Assembly: GCA_016195585.1 (NCBI GenBank) | Contig: JACPZJ010000186.1 | Coordinates: 1-9,932 of the forward strand | DNA: 9,932 nt | Direction: 5' to 3' | Source: Nitrospirota bacterium | GTDB lineage: Bacteria > Nitrospirota > CAKKRA01 > 9FT-COMBO-42-15 | In this document: positions 6,901-9,932 of the stretch, one piece after another | Layout of the letters: the number at the start of each line of letters is the position of its first letter | Numbering within the stretch: position 1 is the stretch's first letter | Notes under the pieces: generated by a model | Seen by the model: the letters and a program-made list of their open reading frames with translations, nothing else | Told to the model about the DNA's origin: nothing | Database searches by the model: none | Position numbers and translations under genes: made by a program

Positions 6901-6962
6901 AGATTCCCCTCTCCTTAATTCTCTTTAAATTGTAATTTTAAATTTTTCATTTTGCATTTTTA
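6901..6962. repeat. AT-rich repeat-like sequence running from the murE 3' end to the palindromic element
   Basis: Nearly pure A/T stretch that includes the last codons and the stop of murE and continues to the edge of the palindromic element. It shares the exact 13-mer TTTTGCATTTTTA (6950-6962) with 4309-4321 in the mraY-murD gap. It also resembles that gap in its run of A-rich words separated by single C or G bases. Low complexity weakens the match, but the 13-mer with GCA at its centre and the same word order make common origin plausible. The murE-distal end (6906-6916) becomes purine-rich on the minus strand and looks like a ribosome binding site. Confidence 0.5.
6906..6916 (-). promoter_or_regulatory. 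Probable displaced Shine-Dalgarno sequence of murF
   Basis: On the minus strand this reads AAGGAGAGGGG, the strongest SD-like sequence in the window, yet no start codon lies near it: the murF ATG at 6839 is 66 nt further on. The intervening sequence is the 57 bp palindromic element plus 9 nt. If the element is removed in thought, the spacing becomes 9 nt, normal for an SD. This suggests that it served murF before the element inserted. It may still work if the element's RNA hairpins shorten the distance. Confidence 0.5.
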
Positions 6963-8446
6963 ATTTTCTTTATCGCCTCCCGCGCTATTTCTCTGTCATC
7001 AAAATGTAATTTCTTATCGCCAATAATCTGATAATCCTCATGCCCCTTGCCTGCAAGCAGGATAATGTCATCCTTTTCTGCCATCCCTATTGCCCTGTAA
7101 ATGGCCTCTTTTCTGTCAGGTATAATAAGATACTCCTGCAGCCTCCCGTTCCTCCTTCTCTTTATCCCCTCTTCTATCTCCTTTATAATTTCATGCGGGT
7201 CTTCGCTCCTCGGATTATCGGATGTGATAATCACAATCTCGCTTAATTTTGCGGCTGCCTCACCCATTTTGGGCCTCTTTCCCCTGTCCCTGTCTCCGCC
7301 GCATCCAAATACTGTTATCACCCTTCCCTTGGCAAAGACCCTTATTGCCTCAAGTATCCTCTTTAAGGCGTCCTCTGTATGGGCATAGTCAACCACAACA
7401 GAAAAGTCCTGCCCCTCATTTATCTTCTCAAATCTGCCGGATACGCTGATGAGGGAGGATATGCCCTCCTGAATCGCTGAATTATCAAAGCCGAGGCTCT
7501 GGCCAACGGCGATTGATGCAAGCATATTTAATATATTATACTTCCCTGTCAGTCTGGATTCTACAGAAAAATTTCCTTTTGGGGTTACTGCAGCAAACCT
7601 GATTCCGCCTATATCAATATTAATCTCCGCCGGCCTGATATCAGCATTTTCGCTGAAGCCATAGGTAACGGCCTTTACAGTCATTGCGCTTAGTATCCTA
7701 TTGCTATAGGGGTCATCTATATTAATTATACCAACCTTCTTTGCCATCTTTCCCCGCTCATTATTCAGAGAGGTGAAGAGCTTTAGCTTTGCATTAAAGT
7801 AATCCTCCATTGTCTTATGAAAATCAAGGTGGTCCTGCGTAAGATTTGTAAATACGCCGATATCAAACTCACAGTTAGCAGTCCTGTTCAGTTCAAGCGC
7901 ATGTGAGGAGACCTCCATAACAGCATACTCTGCGCCTGCATCTAATATCTGGCTGAGATATTTTTGCAGATCAGATGATTCAGGCGTAGTATGGGGCGCA
8001 GGCATCACCTCATCGCCAATTATATAGGATATCGTGCCGAGGAGCCCTGCCTTTTTACCTGCCTTCTCAATGATAGATTTTATTAGATAGGATGTGGTGG
8101 TCTTGCCATTTGTCCCTGTAATCCCGATCATGCGGAGCCTTCTGCTTGGGTCTCCATAAAATCTTGCTGACAGAAGCGCAAGGGCATTCCTCGTATCAGG
8201 GACAATTATTATTGTTGCATCGCCTTTGGATATATTAACAGCATCCTCCGCTACAACTGCTGATGCGCCTCTTTTCACAGCATCAGCAATGTATCTATGG
8301 CCGTCTGTCTTGAATCCCTTAACTGCAACAAATAGAGAACCTCTCTTTACCTCTCTTGAATCATAGGTAATATCCCCTATCTGCACATCAATCCCTCCAT
8401 TGACCTCAGGCTTATTCAATACATCTAATAGTTCCTTTAATATCAT
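6947..8446 (-). CDS. murE: UDP-MurNAc-L-Ala-D-Glu:meso-diaminopimelate ligase MurE
   Basis: Cytoplasmic ATP-dependent ligase that adds the third stem-peptide residue. At 499 aa it matches the usual length. N-terminal UDP-binding domain with YDSREVKRGSLFVA (28-41); central ATPase domain with P-loop GTNGKTT (111-117), HTTPES (152-157), NLTQDHLDFH (201-210) and probable carbamylated Lys220; C-terminal domain with GCGGDRDRGKRPKMG (381-395), DNPR (410-413), GKGHEDYQ (467-474) and HFDDRE (481-486). DNPR is the established signature for meso-DAP rather than lysine. The usual DYAHTPDAL reads DYAHTEDAL here (353-361), a small departure. The ATG start overlaps the ftsI stop (ATGA), which implies translational coupling; the SD is weak (CGGGA next to the ATG). 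The final residues (KIKNAK) and the TGA stop lie inside an AT-rich repeat-like stretch shared with the mraY-murD gap, so the native C-terminus may have been replaced by a few residues. Confidence 0.97.
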   Translation of the reverse strand: MILKELLDVLNKPEVNGGIDVQIGDITYDSREVKRGSLFVAVKGFKTDGHRYIADAVKRGASAVVAEDAVNISKGDATIIIVPDTRNALALLSARFYGDPSRRLRMIGITGTNGKTTTSYLIKSIIEKAGKKAGLLGTISYIIGDEVMPAPHTTPESSDLQKYLSQILDAGAEYAVMEVSSHALELNRTANCEFDIGVFTNLTQDHLDFHKTMEDYFNAKLKLFTSLNNERGKMAKKVGIINIDDPYSNRILSAMTVKAVTYGFSENADIRPAEINIDIGGIRFAAVTPKGNFSVESRLTGKYNILNMLASIAVGQSLGFDNSAIQEGISSLISVSGRFEKINEGQDFSVVVDYAHTEDALKRILEAIRVFAKGRVITVFGCGGDRDRGKRPKMGEAAAKLSEIVIITSDNPRSEDPHEIIKEIEEGIKRRRNGRLQEYLIIPDRKEAIYRAIGMAEKDDIILLAGKGHEDYQIIGDKKLHFDDREIAREAIKKIKNAK

Positions 8447-9932
8447 TCCCGTTTAACCATAAACACCCTGTCTTCACTTGAAGAAGGGGCATTCAAATAA
8501 AAAAGCACATCCTCTGCTATATTTTTAAACACAGGCGCTGCAATACTCCCTCCCCATGCAATCCCCTTGGGGCTGTCAACTACCACAAGAAGGACTATCC
8601 TCGGATCCTCTGCAGGAGCATAACCGATAAAGGAGCTGATAAAAAACCTGTCTGAATAAAGCCCTGTCCTCGGATCTATCTTCTGTGCAGTGCCTGTCTT
8701 CCCTGCAACCCTGTAGCCGTCAATAGACGCCTTCTCACCTGTCCCGCCTTCCCCCACAACCTTAATAAGTATCCTTGTCATCTCCGCTGCGGTCTCTGAG
8801 GATATTACCCTCTTTTCTATCTGAGGGTAGAATTTTTTTGTGATATTCCCGTTCTCCATAACCCCGGAGACAACATATGGTTTCATCAGCCAGCCGTCAT
8901 TAGCAATAGCAGAAAAGGCTGTTACTAATTGTATCGGCGTTACGCCTATCTCCTGACCCAATGATATTGAGCCAATAGACCTCTTTGACCAGTTCCTTGT
9001 CTCCCTTAACAGCCCTTTTGATTCTCCTGAAAGGTCAATATTTGTCTTCTCGCCAAAGCCAAAGGACTTTAAATATGTATAGAGCCTCTCCTTGCCGAGC
9101 CTCATACCAATCCGCACAGCGCCGACATTGCTTGAACGTTTTATAACATCCTGAAAGGAGAGCCGCCCTTTCTCCCTTACAGTATCATGTATAATCTCGC
9201 CGCCTATATCAATCTCCTTCTCCCCGAAGAACATCGGCTCATAGGGTGATGCAGCCTTTTCCTCCAGCGCGGCGGAGGCAACGATTACCTTTAATGTTGA
9301 GCCGGGCTCGTAGAGGTCAGAGACGATCCTGTTTTTCCATCCCTCAGGCGAATATCTTATAAACTCATTTGGATTAAAGGACGGCCTTATAGCCATTGCC
9401 AACATCTCGCCTGTCTTTGGGTCCATCCCTATAATCATGCCCCTCTTTGCCTGTGTCTTCTGGATAGCCTTATCCAATTCCCTCTCACATATATGCTGTA
9501 TCACCTCATCTATAGTAAGGATAATATCCCTGCCGGGGACAGGCGGCGCATACCCGGATGTGGGGAAGATATATCTCCCCTTTGCATCCTTTTCTAATAT
9601 AATAAAACCATCTTCGCCTTTTAAGAATTTATCATACTTGGCCTCTATGCCTTCAAGGCCGGTATTATCCATACCGGCAAAACCAATAAGATGGCCGAGC
9701 AGCTCTTTCTTTGGATAGAACCTCCTGCTCTCTTTTATAAAACCGATCCCTTTTATATTTTCATTCCTGACCTTTGCGACAACATCAGGGTTCAGCCTCC
9801 TGTTAACCCAGACAAAATCCCTGTCCTCTCTAAGTTTTCTTTCAAGCCCCCGCGCATCCTCATTCAGCAATCTTGCAAGCCTCCTTGCTGTCTCCCTTAT
9901 ATCATCTATCTCTGACGGTATGGCATATATAG
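8443..9932 (-). CDS. ftsI: Peptidoglycan D,D-transpeptidase FtsI (PBP3, class B penicillin-binding protein), 5'-truncated by window edge
   Basis: FtsI cross-links septal peptidoglycan by transpeptidation, working with the polymerase FtsW at the division site. The reading frame is open to the window end, so the N-terminus (cytoplasmic tail, membrane anchor, start of the pedestal domain) is missing; 495 residues are visible. The fragment opens with IYAIPSEI, typical of the pedestal domain of this family. All three penicillin-binding motifs are present: STLK with the nucleophile Ser at visible residue 211 (codon at 9300-9298), SSN at 266-268, and KTGT at 411-414. The stretch EPGSTLK and the later ISLGQEIGVTPIQ are also typical. 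There are no PASTA repeats; the protein ends shortly after the transpeptidase fold, as in Gram-negative FtsI. An in-frame TTG at 9870 is not the start, because family-like sequence continues upstream of it. The TGA stop overlaps the murE ATG by 4 bp. FtsI is preferred over SpoVD or other class B PBPs because murE follows and PASTA domains are absent. Confidence 0.95.
   Translation of the reverse strand, partial: IYAIPSEIDDIRETARRLARLLNEDARGLERKLREDRDFVWVNRRLNPDVVAKVRNENIKGIGFIKESRRFYPKKELLGHLIGFAGMDNTGLEGIEAKYDKFLKGEDGFIILEKDAKGRYIFPTSGYAPPVPGRDIILTIDEVIQHICERELDKAIQKTQAKRGMIIGMDPKTGEMLAMAIRPSFNPNEFIRYSPEGWKNRIVSDLYEPGSTLKVIVASAALEEKAASPYEPMFFGEKEIDIGGEIIHDTVREKGRLSFQDVIKRSSNVGAVRIGMRLGKERLYTYLKSFGFGEKTNIDLSGESKGLLRETRNWSKRSIGSISLGQEIGVTPIQLVTAFSAIANDGWLMKPYVVSGVMENGNITKKFYPQIEKRVISSETAAEMTRILIKVVGEGGTGEKASIDGYRVAGKTGTAQKIDPRTGLYSDRFFISSFIGYAPAEDPRIVLLVVVDSPKGIAWGGSIAAPVFKNIAEDVLFYLNAPSSSEDRVFMVKRE

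Noticed and set aside
9868..9932. FtsI starting at the TTG at 9870 as a complete short protein
   Set aside because: The frame stays open upstream to the window edge and reads IYAIPSEI, typical FtsI pedestal-domain sequence. The membrane anchor would also be missing, so the gene is cut by the window and not short.
1..9932. A hidden novel system, defence island, CRISPR array or non-coding RNA
   Set aside because: Apart from two gaps of 107 and 133 bp the window is filled by eight conserved cell wall and division genes with intact motifs. No regularly spaced repeats, tRNA-like folds or unknown proteins were seen.

Overview
The window is an internal piece of a division and cell wall (dcw) cluster. 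Every gene lies on the minus strand, so in the direction of transcription the order runs from high to low coordinates: ftsI (5' end cut by the window edge), murE, murF, mraY, murD, ftsW, murG, murC (3' end cut by the window edge). This is the classical bacterial dcw order. No plus-strand gene is credible, and no RNA gene, CRISPR array, transposase or phage gene is visible.

The organism is most likely a diderm (Gram-negative type) bacterium with meso-diaminopimelate peptidoglycan, because MurE carries the DNPR motif. Base composition is moderate (roughly mid-40s percent GC by eye, not counted). Codons such as ATA for Ile and AGG/AGA for Arg are common. Gene order, codon habits and short repeats at gene junctions would fit a Nitrospirota-like or former-Deltaproteobacteria-like lineage, probably uncultured. 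That placement is a weak inference.

Layout along transcription: ftsI (9932-8443) overlaps murE (8446-6947) by ATGA. A 107 bp gap holding an AT-rich repeat and a 57 bp compound palindrome leads to murF (6839-5406). murF abuts mraY (5405-4329) with zero spacing. A 133 bp AT-rich repeat-like gap leads to murD (4195-2795), which starts with TTG. murD overlaps ftsW (2798-1674) by ATGA, ftsW abuts murG (1673-588) with zero spacing, and murG overlaps murC (595 to below 1) by 8 bp. The two gaps are the only noncoding stretches; neither exceeds 300 bp.

Together the genes build and polymerise lipid II. MurC, MurD, MurE and MurF add the stem peptide to UDP-MurNAc in the cytoplasm. MraY transfers the product to undecaprenyl phosphate (lipid I), and MurG adds GlcNAc (lipid II). 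FtsW polymerises it and FtsI cross-links it at the division septum.

The proteins look ordinary and intact at all motifs checked, and I see no undescribed system. The unusual content is at the gene junctions. Three kinds of short repeat sit at or inside gene ends of this essential operon. One of them appears to have separated a good Shine-Dalgarno sequence from the murF start codon.
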